DNA from: Akkermansiaceae bacterium
GTDB taxonomy: Bacteria > Verrucomicrobiota > Verrucomicrobiia > Verrucomicrobiales > Akkermansiaceae
DNA length: 55,020 nt
Assembly (NCBI GenBank): GCA_021733795.1
Contig: JAIPKB010000011.1
Coordinates: 1 to 55,020, forward strand
Direction of reading: 5' to 3'
Part shown: one piece after another, positions 33,775 to 43,093 of the stretch
Layout: each line of letters opens with the position of its first letter
How positions within the stretch are numbered: position 1 is the stretch's first letter
The notes under the pieces: model-generated
Seen by the model: only the letters and a program-made list of their open reading frames with translations
Databases searched by the model: none
What the model was told of the DNA's origin: nothing
Translations under genes and position numbers: made by a program

Positions 33775-34395
33775 TCAGCCTACTTTGAGCCAACCGTGAG
33801 CGAAGCCGGATGAACCCGCGCCGGCGCGATCCGGGGCATCCAGCTTGTCTAGCAGGGTTTTGACATAGCATTTCACGGTGTGTTCGCTGATGCCGAGTTC
33901 TCCGGCGATTTCCTTATTAGCCAGGCCTCGACTCATCCCCTGGAGGACGTCGAGTTCCCTTCTGGAGAGTTTGCGGCGGTCCGCGATCCGTGCCAGGGCT
34001 ACCGAGGTGAACAGCCGCCGCCCCTGCGCGGCGGCACGGATCGCCGCGACAAGGGTCTCTTGGTTTTCTGTTTTCAAAATGTAGCCCACGGCACCCGCCT
34101 CGAAGGCCAGGGCCACCTCCGTTTCGAGTTCCGAGGTGCTTAGCATCAACGCGATCGCCTCGGGATTCAAGGCACGAATCCGGCGCAGAGCCTCAATTCC
34201 GCCGAATCCGGGCATCCGCACATCGAGCAGCATCACGTCGGGCCGGTGCTGTTCGTAAAGCACCACCGCTTGCTCGCCATTGCAGGCTTCCGCGATGATT
34301 TCCAGATCCTCCTCAATGGCGAGCATGGACACCAGGCCCAGGCGGACGACCACATGGTCATCGGCGATCAACAGGCGGGTGGGAGCGGTGTTCAT
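33775..34395 (-). CDS. NarL/FixJ-family response regulator
   Basis: This is a 206-residue protein. The receiver domain (about 1-120) has LLIADDH (acidic pocket), the phosphoacceptor in VMLLDVRMPG (Asp near 54), MLSTSE and ILKTEN (Lys near 104). The LuxR-type HTH domain (about 138-200) has LSRRELDVLQGMSRGLANKE and ISEHTVKCYVKTLLDKL. It is the cognate partner of the kinase downstream. A shortened paralogue lies at 36427-36717. ATG 34395 is the start that fits the family. Confidence 0.93.
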   Translation of the reverse strand: MNTAPTRLLIADDHVVVRLGLVSMLAIEEDLEIIAEACNGEQAVVLYEQHRPDVMLLDVRMPGFGGIEALRRIRALNPEAIALMLSTSELETEVALAFEAGAVGYILKTENQETLVAAIRAAAQGRRLFTSVALARIADRRKLSRRELDVLQGMSRGLANKEIAGELGISEHTVKCYVKTLLDKLDAPDRAGAGSSGFAHGWLKVG

Positions 34396-34409
34396 GAATT
34401 TCAACTGGG

Positions 34410-34438
34410 ATGGTGGGACGCACACGAGCGGTTGGCAA
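34410..34438 (-). promoter_or_regulatory. candidate promoter of the response regulator gene
   Basis: On the minus strand TTGCCA (34433-34438), 17 bp, CACCAT (34410-34415), then 14 nt to ATG 34395. Confidence 0.4.
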
Positions 34439-34469
34439 TCTTCGATTCTGGCAAATTCCGGTTGCTGAT

Positions 34470-36323
34470 TTACCGCCCCGTCCGATAGAGGCCCATAAGA
34501 AAGTTCCCCGGCTCAACTACAAAACGCCGCTCTCCTGCGATGGCCTGAAGCGCGCGGGCCTTGCCCGGAGCATGGGCATATTGAGCGTAGATCGCGCTCA
34601 GGCTGCCGCCCGGAGCGGTTCGGAAATAGGGCACCTGCTGACCATACTCCCCGGCCCCGAAGTGGTCGCGGAAAAAGCCGCCGAGAATCTCCGTTCGACC
34701 ATGACTGCCGGTGAACACATGCTCGGCCGGAGCCTCGGTCTTCATGCCGAAAACCCACAAATCCGCAGCTTCGTTGACGATATAGGTATGGGGCAGTCGC
34801 GGATTCTTGAGATCGAAGGGATTGTTCTCGGTGTTGCACTGGCGGATGAACACGCGCATCGGCACGGTCAGGATCAGATTGTTGCAAAACTCGTCAATGA
34901 ATAACCGGCCACCCCTGGCGGTTGGCGCGGTAGTGATCACACACCCGGCCACCGACCCGAAGCCAAGCAGTTCTACCGGGCGTCGGCACGCCATTTCCAT
35001 TGCCCAAACCTCGTGCGGCCAGGCACCGAGGCCCAGCGACTCCCAGACCACGGGGCCGGCACCCTCTTCAAAACGCACCATAACCCGCCCCCCGGGCTTG
35101 AAGACCTGCGCGTCACCGCTGATCGTCACTTCGCGCAAGCCGATGATCCGCCGCACCGCGCCACGGATGCGAATGGTATCGCTGATCCGGTATGCGCCGT
35201 GGGAACGGAAACAAACGGTGGTCGCCCCCGAATCGATCGCCGTCTGGATGGCCGCCGTGTCATCTTCGGCACTATCGTCCACCAACCGCCAGGTTGCGGG
35301 CGGTTCGCGCGGGATAGCCGGCGCGTCCTCCACCGGCAGGCACAGCGATGCGACCGGGGCCCCATCGACCAATTCCGTGCGACCGCCGACAAACTCGCGG
35401 ATCACGGGTCCGGGTAGCTTCCCCGCCATTCCCCGCAGCAAGCTGCCGTATCCGCCGCAGCGCACATTGCGCAGATAGACCTGGGAATCGGCCAAGATGG
35501 CGGCGTTGGCCTTGGCCCCGCCGCGCAGATCGGCATCAAGCAACACCAGGTGACTCAGGCAGCCATCGCGCTGCACAATGGCCGGCACCTTGTTGTCAGA
35601 AACAAGGCCGCGCAGGCTGAGCGGAAAGCGGTTCTCAATGCCCGCGACGCGCTGGTTCGAGATCCGGATGCGTTCGAGCACCGCGCTGGATGGCTGGCCC
35701 GGGGTGCGCACGCCGACATCGAATCCATCCACCCAGAGGTCACGCACCCTGGCGGGACCAAACTCGGTTTCCGAGAGATCGAGGCCGACTACCCCGGCAC
35801 CGTCACCGCTGCGCAGGCGCACGCGCTCGCAGGTGCCGGTGTTGTGGCAGTTGTAGCGCAGGGCGATAGCCCCCGGATTGCCGCGTCCGGTATCGATGGT
35901 CAAATCCGCAATATAATTGCCGATGGACTCGTTGTTGTTGTACAGACAGCGCACAACGGGTTTGGGTTTGGCCGGATCACCGTAGCCGACGCAGCGATCA
36001 TCCAGGCGGACCACGGTGCGTCTGGAGTCCTGACCTTGAAGCACTGCGAAATTCTTCCACTCGATGGTGCCGGAAACCCGATAGGTGCCGACGGGTAGAT
36101 AGACCGTGCGGTAGTGCTTTTCGGCGGCCCATGCCACCCCCTTGCGGATGGCTTCGGTGTCGTCGGTTGTGCCGTCGCCCTTGGCACCGAGCTCGCGCAC
36201 GTTGACAATGGATGGATCCGCGGGAAACGCCACGTCGGCGGCGGCCAGACTGAGCGGCAGGCAGAGGCTGATGGCCGCCAAAGAAAAGGCGGACACGGAT
36301 TTCTTGGACGAAAGGGCAGGCAT
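34470..36323 (-). CDS. secreted pectate-lyase-like beta-helix protein
   Basis: This is a 617-residue protein with a signal peptide (about 1-28, ending SLAAADV). The mature protein opens with VNVRELGAKGDGTTDDTEAI, the signature of the pectate-lyase-3/rhamnogalacturonase-type right-handed beta-helix. A second similar start, DDSAEDDTAAIQTAID, lies near 350, so the protein has two beta-helix halves. Likely a periplasmic or surface polysaccharide-binding or -cleaving protein. Catalytic residues cannot be assigned from sequence alone. A divergent promoter (36336-36365) with the shared dyad lies upstream. Confidence 0.82.
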   Translation of the reverse strand: MPALSSKKSVSAFSLAAISLCLPLSLAAADVAFPADPSIVNVRELGAKGDGTTDDTEAIRKGVAWAAEKHYRTVYLPVGTYRVSGTIEWKNFAVLQGQDSRRTVVRLDDRCVGYGDPAKPKPVVRCLYNNNESIGNYIADLTIDTGRGNPGAIALRYNCHNTGTCERVRLRSGDGAGVVGLDLSETEFGPARVRDLWVDGFDVGVRTPGQPSSAVLERIRISNQRVAGIENRFPLSLRGLVSDNKVPAIVQRDGCLSHLVLLDADLRGGAKANAAILADSQVYLRNVRCGGYGSLLRGMAGKLPGPVIREFVGGRTELVDGAPVASLCLPVEDAPAIPREPPATWRLVDDSAEDDTAAIQTAIDSGATTVCFRSHGAYRISDTIRIRGAVRRIIGLREVTISGDAQVFKPGGRVMVRFEEGAGPVVWESLGLGAWPHEVWAMEMACRRPVELLGFGSVAGCVITTAPTARGGRLFIDEFCNNLILTVPMRVFIRQCNTENNPFDLKNPRLPHTYIVNEAADLWVFGMKTEAPAEHVFTGSHGRTEILGGFFRDHFGAGEYGQQVPYFRTAPGGSLSAIYAQYAHAPGKARALQAIAGERRFVVEPGNFLMGLYRTGR

Positions 36324-36335
36324 CGCGTTGAAATC

Positions 36336-36413
36336 ACAATAGTCTCACGCCACAGCGAGCGTCTATTCGCTCGAATGAGGGGATTGGAAAGTCGGCGGGC
36401 TAGCGCTTAACCT
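36336..36413. promoter_or_regulatory. divergent promoters around one shared-dyad operator
   Basis: The core CTC-GAAT-GAGGGG (36370-36382) has a -35 exactly 7 nt from GAAT on each side. On the minus strand TAGACG (36360-36365)-N18-TATTGT (36336-36341) points to the pectate-lyase gene. On the plus strand TTGGAA (36384-36389)-N18-TAACCT (36408-36413) points to the deleted response regulator at 36427. One bound protein could control both directions. Confidence 0.55.
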
Positions 36414-36426
36414 TAACACAAGAAAT

Positions 36427-36717
36427 ATGAAAGCACCTCCGATCCGCCTGCTCATTGCTGATGGAGCCTTGGGTTATGTTTCCAAAACAGAAGGCCAGGA
36501 ATCGCTCGTCGCCGCGATCCGTTCGGTGGCGCGCGGTCGGCGGATCTTCTCCGCGAGAGCCCGACTGCGCCTCGCCGAGCGCCGGAACCTCTCAAATTGC
36601 GAACTGGATGTCCTCACCGGCATGAGCCACGGCCTGACCAACAAGGAGACCGCCATCAATCTCGGAACCAGCGAACACACCGTTAAAAGTTATGTTCTGA
36701 GCTTCTCCCAACCATGA
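36427..36717 (+). pseudogene. internally deleted response regulator
   Basis: The 96-codon ORF begins like a NarL-type regulator (MKAPPIRLLIAD). It then jumps directly to the receiver C-terminus (GALGYVSKTEGQESLVAAIR) and continues into the LuxR-type HTH. Against the intact paralogue at 33775-34395, about 70-75 residues of the receiver are missing in frame, including the phosphoacceptor Asp. The HTH also ends early (HTVKSYVLSFSQP), losing the last part of the recognition-helix region. It overlaps the next ORF by 4 nt. Either a decaying gene or a small receiver-less DNA-binding protein; decay is more likely since its neighbour is also broken. Confidence 0.8.
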
Positions 36718-37947
36718 AACATCGCTCCTTCGCGGTTATCGCGCTTGTCTCAACGATGCCGGCGCTCCTGTCCGCCTCCCTCGAACCGCTTCCATTTCAG
36801 GTTCCAGCCACGGTCAGGGATGTCCAGGAATTCCAGACTCCGGACCGCGTGCGGCTGGCTGGCTGGATCGGCGCACGGGTTGCCAGCAACGAAGCCAACC
36901 GGCTGGCACAGATCGACACCGAACGCCCGCTGGATGGAATGGGATGTCTGGGCGCACAAATTCAATCTGCTGGGACTGTTGACCTATGTGCAATACACCG
37001 GCAGCCGCGAGCCGCTGAAGGCCTGCCTGCGGATGGCGGACCTGCTGGTTGGAACCTTCGGCGACGGCCCCGCAAAACGCGACATCCTCACCTCCGGGCA
37101 GCATGTCGGAATGGCCTCCACCAGCGTGCTCGAGCCGATGGTGCTGCTCTACCGCATGACCGGCGAAAACCGGTATCTGGATTTCTGCGGCTACATCCTC
37201 CGCTCGTGGGAACGTGACCACGGACCACACATCATCTCCGGGCTATTGGAACTCAAGAGGGTGGACAAGGTGGGCGACGCCAAAGCCTATGAAATGCTCT
37301 CCTGCCTGAATGGTGCCTTGGAATATCATCGTCTGACCGGCGACCGGAGGATCCTCGATGCCTGCCTCAACGCCTGGCAGGACATCGTGGACCACTGGCT
37401 CTATCTCACCGGAGCCGCCAGCTACAACGAACATTTTCACGACGACTTCGATCTCCCGAACGTCAGTAGCGTCGGGGAAACCTGCGTCACCGTCACGTGG
37501 CTGCAGTTCAACGCGCAACTGCTGAGGCTCACCGGCGAGGCGCGCTTCGCCGCACAACTGGAGCGCGTGGTCCTCAATCAGCTCTTTGGCGCGCAGCGCC
37601 CGGACGGAGCCGCCTGGGGCTACTATGTGGAGATGGAAGGCAAAAAACCCTACAGCAGCCAGTTGGACGGCCATTGCTGCCTATCGAGCGGACCACGGGG
37701 CGTCGCGCTGATTCCCACCTTCGCCGTCACCACGGATGCCGATGGGCCGGTGGTCAATCTCTACGCAGCGGGCACGGCGGATCTGACCCTTCGCGATGGC
37801 AGCCTCGTGGTGCTCACCAGCGAAACCCGCTTTCCCGCAGATGAGAGGATCCACATCAAGGTGGATTCCGCCGGCACCTCTGCCTTTACCGTCAAGTTCC
37901 GTGTTCCCGATTGGTGCCGGGGCGCGTCCGGAAGGGAAGGCAAGTGA
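36714..37947 (+). pseudogene. broken GH127-like (beta-L-arabinofuranosidase/DUF1680) gene
   Basis: The N-terminal 70 codons, with a signal peptide and SNEANRLAQIDTERPL, are in one frame (start 36714). From about 36930 the similarity continues in the +1 frame with WDVWAHKFNLLGLLTY up to FRVPDWC near 37915, ending at TGA 37947. In intact relatives a stretch of roughly 65 or more residues lies between these two blocks and a C-terminal part of more than 100 residues follows. So the gene has an internal deletion with frame change and a truncated end. Family features kept include HVGMASTSVLEPM, YEMLSCLNGALEY, GETCVTVTW and HCCLSSGPRG. The functional parent would be a secreted glycosidase. Confidence 0.75.
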
Positions 37948-38088
37948 GTCCGTCATCAACCGCCCGTCGTTGTGTTCGGCAGTTGCTTCCAGACGGAGAT
38001 GGTCATCCATCTGCCTCAAATCGCACGGATGTCCGTGCATTGCTGGATGTTTCCCATGCAGGTCCGGCATGGAACCAGGAGGAATACC

Positions 38089-38133
38089 CCCTCGAACGGG
38101 CGGGTTGACGTCAGGACCTGTTGGAGCAAAAAT
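38089..38133 (+). promoter_or_regulatory. shared-dyad promoter of the SGNH modular protein
   Basis: CCCTC-GAAC-GGGCGGG (38089-38104) abuts TTGACG (38105-38110), then 17 bp and AAAAAT (38128-38133); ATG 38185 follows after 51 nt. Core to -35 distance is 7 nt, as in the other sites. The spacer 37948-38088 also holds the hairpin GCACGGA-TG-TCCGTGC near 38030. Confidence 0.55.
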
Positions 38134-38184
38134 TCGGTTTCAACGGTACCGGAGGCCCGGGGACAGTCCTCGTATGCATCCGGA

Positions 38185-41100
38185 ATGAAAGACAACATCA
38201 TGAATTTCCGCTCAGTCCTGTATGGTTTATTCCTGTTCCTCGGCAGCCTCTTCCCTGCCGAAACCGCCCGCGCCGGACAACTCTCGGTCTATCAGATCGG
38301 CAACTCGTGGACCTGCATCAACCTGGGGACCTGGGATATCGCCACGTCACTGAACAAACCGTTTGCCAACGGGTATCATTACGCGTGGAACGAGACGCTC
38401 ACCAACCTGTGGACCGGTGCCCATAGTGCCAGCAGCCCCGAGCAACTGCAGACCGCGCTCCCGGGCATGCCGTGGGACATCGTGGAACTGCAACCGTGGT
38501 ATGAAAATTGGATGGATGCCACCACGGCCGCGACGAACATGCTGAATCTCGCCTTCCTGGGCAATCCCAACGCCAAGATCCTGATCTTCGCCTGCGGCCC
38601 GGAGAGCTCCCAAGGCCCGTATCTCACCACCTGGAACCGCACCGACGAGCAGAATTACACCGATTCGAATTTCTGGAAGAGCAAGCGGAACTACGAGCTC
38701 ATCGTCGACCACCTGCGCACGGCGTTCCCCGGCAAGCAAATCGGCATCGTCCCGATGGGCCATTGCATTGCGAAAGTCGCCACCTTGCTTCAGGAAGGGG
38801 CGACGATCCCCGATGTGGCGTCGGTCAATGACCTGCTTGAACAAGGCGGTCAACACACCTCGCCGATGGGCAGCTACATCGGCCAGTTGGCGGCCTATTG
38901 CACGTTTTTCCAGCAAGCGCCGCATGGTGCCACCCGGACCAACGTGGCCAACTGCCTCGGTTCCCCGATCACGGTGAGTCCGGAGTTCGCCGCATACATG
39001 TGGGACGTGGTCTGGGATGTCGTGCTCAACGAGCCCTACACGCTGGTCATGCCCGGCGGGACCAACAACCTCGCCGCCTTCAATTTCCCGGGCTTCGGCC
39101 CGGCCACGATCACCGGCACCGACGTCTCCATCACCGTGCCGTATGGCACCGATGTGACGGCGATGGCCCCCACCTTCAACCTTTCCGCCGGAGCAAGCTG
39201 CATCCCGGCATCCGGTTCCAGCCAGGACTTCTCCTCACCGGTGCATTACATCGTGAGTTCCGCGGCGCCCGTGACCACCCAAGATTACACCGTGACCGTG
39301 ACCGTAGCCCCCTATGTGCCACCCCGCATCGGCGTGCAACGGGCGGGTGGCCTCGGTGGCACCGGCACGCAATTGACCGCAGATCAGAAGGCCGGCGCGC
39401 CGGGCTATGCCCAGCCGAACTGGAACACGTTCGCCTACAGCACCAGCAACGCCAGCGCCCTCAAAGACAGCACCGGCGCGGTCACCACGGCGGCATTCTC
39501 CTGCCCGTCGGGCGACAGTGCTTCTCAAGACATGGGCGCCCCATCCATCCAGCCCGACGAAATCCTGCACAGCAACTCCCAAATCAAAATCTGGGGGGAC
39601 CAGGTTTTCACCATCACCGGCATTCCCTATTCCAGTTACAAACTGGTCTTCTATGAAACGGCAAGCGGAACTCACGACTCACAAGCCACCGTCCTAACCG
39701 GTGGCCCGACTTACTATCTGAGCCAGACCCACGCCTCAACCGCCGCAGGTTATGTGGATAACAACGCATCCACACCCTACACCTATGTGCAGGCCACCAG
39801 CACCAGTGCCGAAGCACCCACGGTGGATGGAAATTATGTGGTGTTCAGCGATCTCAGCGGTCCCAGCCAGACGGTCACGATCCCCGGCGGATTTCTGGTC
39901 AACAACGCGTTCAACGCCTTCCAAATTGTGGATACCAGCATCGCCGGCCCACCTGCCGCAGACATCACATCATTTGCCTTCGGCGCATTGGGTGCGGCCA
40001 CGATTTCAGGGACCTCCATATCCCTCACTGTCCCCTTTGGAACCAGTGTAAGCTCTATCAGCCCCACCTTCACGATGTCATCGGGAGCCACCTGCGACAA
40101 GGCGTCCGGCTCGGCGCAGGACTTCTCCGGTCCGCTCACCTACACCGTGACCTCGTCGGATTCGCTGGTCGTGAATGAATATGTCGTGACGGTCACCGTG
40201 GCCGCTGCGAGCACGGCCGCGGACATGCAGTCATTTAACTTCGGCGTGCTGGGTGCGGCGACGATTTCAGGAACCAACATAACGATCAGCGTGCCCTATG
40301 GCACGGTTGTAAGTTCTCTTTCCCCGACCTACACCGTGTCGGCAGGGGCCACCTGCCTGCCGATTTCCGGTTCCATTCAGAATTTCACCAATCCGCAAAC
40401 CTACCGGGTTACCGCGCAGGACAGTTCTTACAAGGACTACACCGTGACCGTCACCGTCGGGCGCCAACCGCCCACTGGCGCGGGCGCACGCATTGGGGTG
40501 CAGTTCGCCGGCGGCCTGGGTGGTGGCGGGAACCCGCTGTCCGCCAGTGAGACCGCCGGGGCACCGGGATTCGCTCAAGACAAATGGAATACTCCAGGCA
40601 GCTATGTGGCCGGCGGTGGCTCCTCCCTCAAAGACAACACCGGCACCGCCACGACCGCGGGGTTCACGGCTACTGGTTTCGGGGTTTCCGGCACGATTGG
40701 CAACTCAGCCACCCCGGACGAGAAGTTGAATAGCGGTGAACATTACAAAACCTGGGGTGGCTCGTCCATCACGGTCGCAGACATCCCTTACCCCAACTAC
40801 AGTCTGATTTTCTACGTGCTCACTTTCTGGGACCACGGCGGCAAGTCCATGGCCCTCACCGGCGGCCCAACCTACTATTTCAGCCAGTCTGTCAAGGGCG
40901 ACAGCGCGGGGTATGTGGATAACAATGCAAGCACTCCCTTTCTCTACAACCAAGTCACGAGCACATCATCGGCGGCCCCCACCGAAAACGGTAATTATGT
41001 GGTTTTCAGCGGTCTATCTGGAGCCAGCCAGACCGTGACCATTGATCAAGGTGGATTCAACGTAAACAGCATCAGTGCCTTCCAGATTGTAAACACGACA

Positions 41101-41508
41101 CCCACTCAAACTCCCTATGAAAACTGGATCAATGGCCCCGCCTACAACTCACCGCCGCTCACGGCCGGGCAAAAACTCCCAACCGCGGACCCGGATGGCG
41201 ATGGCATGAGCAATCAACAGGAATACGCCTTCGGCCTCAATCCGGTCAGCGGCGAATCTTGCAACCCGATCCGCGCGCCCTTGAACAAGGCCGCCGGCAC
41301 ATTCAGTTATACCCGCCGTGCCACCCCGGCCACCACCGGCCTCGCCTACGCGATCTGGACCTCAACCAATATGCAGGTGTGGACCAGGGACACCGGTGCC
41401 ACGGAGGGAACTGTTAGCACGGTTGGCGACGTCGAAACGGTGCCGGTCACACTCAGCTCCGGCCTGCTCGCCAATCCCAAGCTATTCGTGCGGGTGGAAG
41501 CCCAATGA
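38185..41508 (+). CDS. large secreted modular protein with SGNH-like domain and cadherin/DUF5018-like repeats
   Basis: This is a 1107-residue exported protein with a signal peptide (about 6-30, ending ETARA). Residues 32-285 look like an SGNH-type domain (IGNSWT as block I, a late HTSPMGSYI with the His). Three 85-residue beta repeats follow (about 290-375, 590-675, 680-765), each with ATITG/ATISG, VPYGT, SPTF and YTVTVTV, resembling DUF5018-type bacterial Ig-like repeats. Between and after them sit two copies of an unrecognised 200-residue module beginning RIGVQ-AGGLGG (about 381 and 767). The C-terminus has ADPDGDGMSNQQEYAFGLNP (Ca-binding-like) and a terminal beta domain common in verrucomicrobial exported proteins. 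A surface polysaccharide esterase or adhesin is plausible. Start ATG 38185; ATG 38200 is an alternative. Confidence 0.7.
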   Translation: MKDNIMNFRSVLYGLFLFLGSLFPAETARAGQLSVYQIGNSWTCINLGTWDIATSLNKPFANGYHYAWNETLTNLWTGAHSASSPEQLQTALPGMPWDIVELQPWYENWMDATTAATNMLNLAFLGNPNAKILIFACGPESSQGPYLTTWNRTDEQNYTDSNFWKSKRNYELIVDHLRTAFPGKQIGIVPMGHCIAKVATLLQEGATIPDVASVNDLLEQGGQHTSPMGSYIGQLAAYCTFFQQAPHGATRTNVANCLGSPITVSPEFAAYMWDVVWDVVLNEPYTLVMPGGTNNLAAFNFPGFGPATITGTDVSITVPYGTDVTAMAPTFNLSAGASCIPASGSSQDFSSPVHYIVSSAAPVTTQDYTVTVTVAPYVPPRIGVQRAGGLGGTGTQLTADQKAGAPGYAQPNWNTFAYSTSNASALKDSTGAVTTAAFSCPSGDSASQDMGAPSIQPDEILHSNSQIKIWGDQVFTITGIPYSSYKLVFYETASGTHDSQATVLTGGPTYYLSQTHASTAAGYVDNNASTPYTYVQATSTSAEAPTVDGNYVVFSDLSGPSQTVTIPGGFLVNNAFNAFQIVDTSIAGPPAADITSFAFGALGAATISGTSISLTVPFGTSVSSISPTFTMSSGATCDKASGSAQDFSGPLTYTVTSSDSLVVNEYVVTVTVAAASTAADMQSFNFGVLGAATISGTNITISVPYGTVVSSLSPTYTVSAGATCLPISGSIQNFTNPQTYRVTAQDSSYKDYTVTVTVGRQPPTGAGARIGVQFAGGLGGGGNPLSASETAGAPGFAQDKWNTPGSYVAGGGSSLKDNTGTATTAGFTATGFGVSGTIGNSATPDEKLNSGEHYKTWGGSSITVADIPYPNYSLIFYVLTFWDHGGKSMALTGGPTYYFSQSVKGDSAGYVDNNASTPFLYNQVTSTSSAAPTENGNYVVFSGLSGASQTVTIDQGGFNVNSISAFQIVNTTPTQTPYENWINGPAYNSPPLTAGQKLPTADPDGDGMSNQQEYAFGLNPVSGESCNPIRAPLNKAAGTFSYTRRATPATTGLAYAIWTSTNMQVWTRDTGATEGTVSTVGDVETVPVTLSSGLLANPKLFVRVEAQ

Positions 41509-41585
41509 AATTGACCTGACGATCCCAACCAAAACCGTTCGTTCACCCGGCCCTGGCGTTCGCTGAACATAGATACTCCTCGGCT

Positions 41586-43013
41586 TCATTTTCCAAAGAG
41601 ATTGAACTCCGAAATCGTAGGTCCATCCGTTGCTTCCGTGATGTTGAGGCGCACGCGCCGCGCGGTGACCGGTTCGAACCTTGCGTTGAGGGTGGTGCCC
41701 AGGTCTTCGCCCAGGTAACAGGCTTTCCATTCATCGCCCTGCTGATATTCGGTGGCGAATTTGCGGACGCGCTGCAACTCCGGATACGCCTGTTTGATGA
41801 TCGCGCGGCCAATGGTGACCGGCTTGCCGAGATCCTCCTCCAGCCAGGCGGACTTGGTGCCGACGTCGGTGGCCCAGCGGGTGGCAGGGTTCTCATCCAT
41901 TGCGACTTCCGCCCGGTAGGCCGGGTCATTTCGATAGATATTCGAGGCGCTTGCTTTGGCGTTGAGGTTGAGCGGATCGGGGAACGCGGACGGATCGTCA
42001 ATCGCCTGCTTCAACTGCAGCAGAACTTCCACATCGGCCTCGGCGATGCGTCCGGTCTTGTCCGGCGGAACATTGAGGAGAAGGTTGCCACCGCCGGCCC
42101 GGACTTTCTGGTAAAGGCTGAAAAGTTCTTTGAGTGGACGCGGGCCGTCGCCGGCAGCCCAGAACCAATTTCCATGAATGGTGTCGCAATGCTCGTAGCC
42201 GAAGTGGCGGAATCCGCCCTCCCATGTCTGTTCCGGCTTGAACTGGCCGGGTTTTGCGGGGTTGCGTTCGGTGTTCAATATGTCTGTCGGCCAGGCCGCT
42301 TGGAATTGCTCAATGGTCATCTGCCTGTCCGGCGCGTCGGTGCCGTGGTTGAACAGAACGACCGTGCCGGGACGCAACCGCTTGATGAGATCGTAAATGG
42401 CGCTGCGCTGCTGCGCGCCGGCGGTGCGCGGAATGTCCAGCCAGTAGTAGCCCACGTCGGGATAGTGATGAATCAGCTCGGCGATTTGGTCCTGAGCCAG
42501 TTGAAAGAAGTCATCGGGCAATTTTCCGGCGTTCCATTGCTGGCCGCTGGGCACGGAGTTGTTGCGGAAATCAAGCAGGCACCAATACAAGCCGGGCATG
42601 ATTCCGTATTGCTTGCACGCCTTGGTGAACGCGGCGACCACATCGGTCGTGTTGCCGCTGGTAGCAATGTCGTAGTCGTATTCCTTGCCGCGCCATTGGA
42701 CTTTGCTGTCCCAGAGACAGAAGCCGGGAACATGCTTGGCGGTCAGGACGACGTATTTCATGCCAGCATCCCTGGCGACGCGAACCCATTGATCCACATC
42801 CAGATTGGCCGGGGCGTATGTGGTGGTGGGGAGGTTGCCCGGATCACACTCGATCCCGGTGAAGGTGCTGATACCAAAGTGAATGAACATGCCGTAGCCG
42901 AACGACGACCAACGGGCGATGGCGGCTTCGTCGGGGGTCGCAGGCTTCGAGTCCTGCGCCGACGATGGTGTGGCGAACAACGCCGCGAGAACACAGCTTA
43001 TCAATGGTTTCAT
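41586..43013 (-). CDS. secreted alpha-L-fucosidase (GH29) with discoidin-like domain
   Basis: This is a 475-residue protein with a signal peptide (about 1-19, ending PSSAQ). The GH29 barrel (about 25-345) shows RWSSFGYGMFIHFG, MKYVVLTAKHVPGFCLWDS and YPDVGYYWLDIPRT with the likely nucleophile Asp near 192. Residues about 350-475 form an F5/8 type C (discoidin) sugar-binding-like domain (NPATRWATDVG, WLEEDLGKPVTIGRAII, TISEFNLFGK). It would release fucose from glycans in the periplasm or outside. It lies 80 nt after the FG-GAP gene and has no clear promoter of its own. Confidence 0.9.
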   Translation of the reverse strand: MKPLISCVLAALFATPSSAQDSKPATPDEAAIARWSSFGYGMFIHFGISTFTGIECDPGNLPTTTYAPANLDVDQWVRVARDAGMKYVVLTAKHVPGFCLWDSKVQWRGKEYDYDIATSGNTTDVVAAFTKACKQYGIMPGLYWCLLDFRNNSVPSGQQWNAGKLPDDFFQLAQDQIAELIHHYPDVGYYWLDIPRTAGAQQRSAIYDLIKRLRPGTVVLFNHGTDAPDRQMTIEQFQAAWPTDILNTERNPAKPGQFKPEQTWEGGFRHFGYEHCDTIHGNWFWAAGDGPRPLKELFSLYQKVRAGGGNLLLNVPPDKTGRIAEADVEVLLQLKQAIDDPSAFPDPLNLNAKASASNIYRNDPAYRAEVAMDENPATRWATDVGTKSAWLEEDLGKPVTIGRAIIKQAYPELQRVRKFATEYQQGDEWKACYLGEDLGTTLNARFEPVTARRVRLNITEATDGPTISEFNLFGK

Positions 43014-43093
43014 GATCGTGTGGTGGGGCGGTGGTGGTCTGTCTCGGTGTTACGGTGGAGGCGCCCGTTTTCCAGATTTGAACCCCATGCGCA

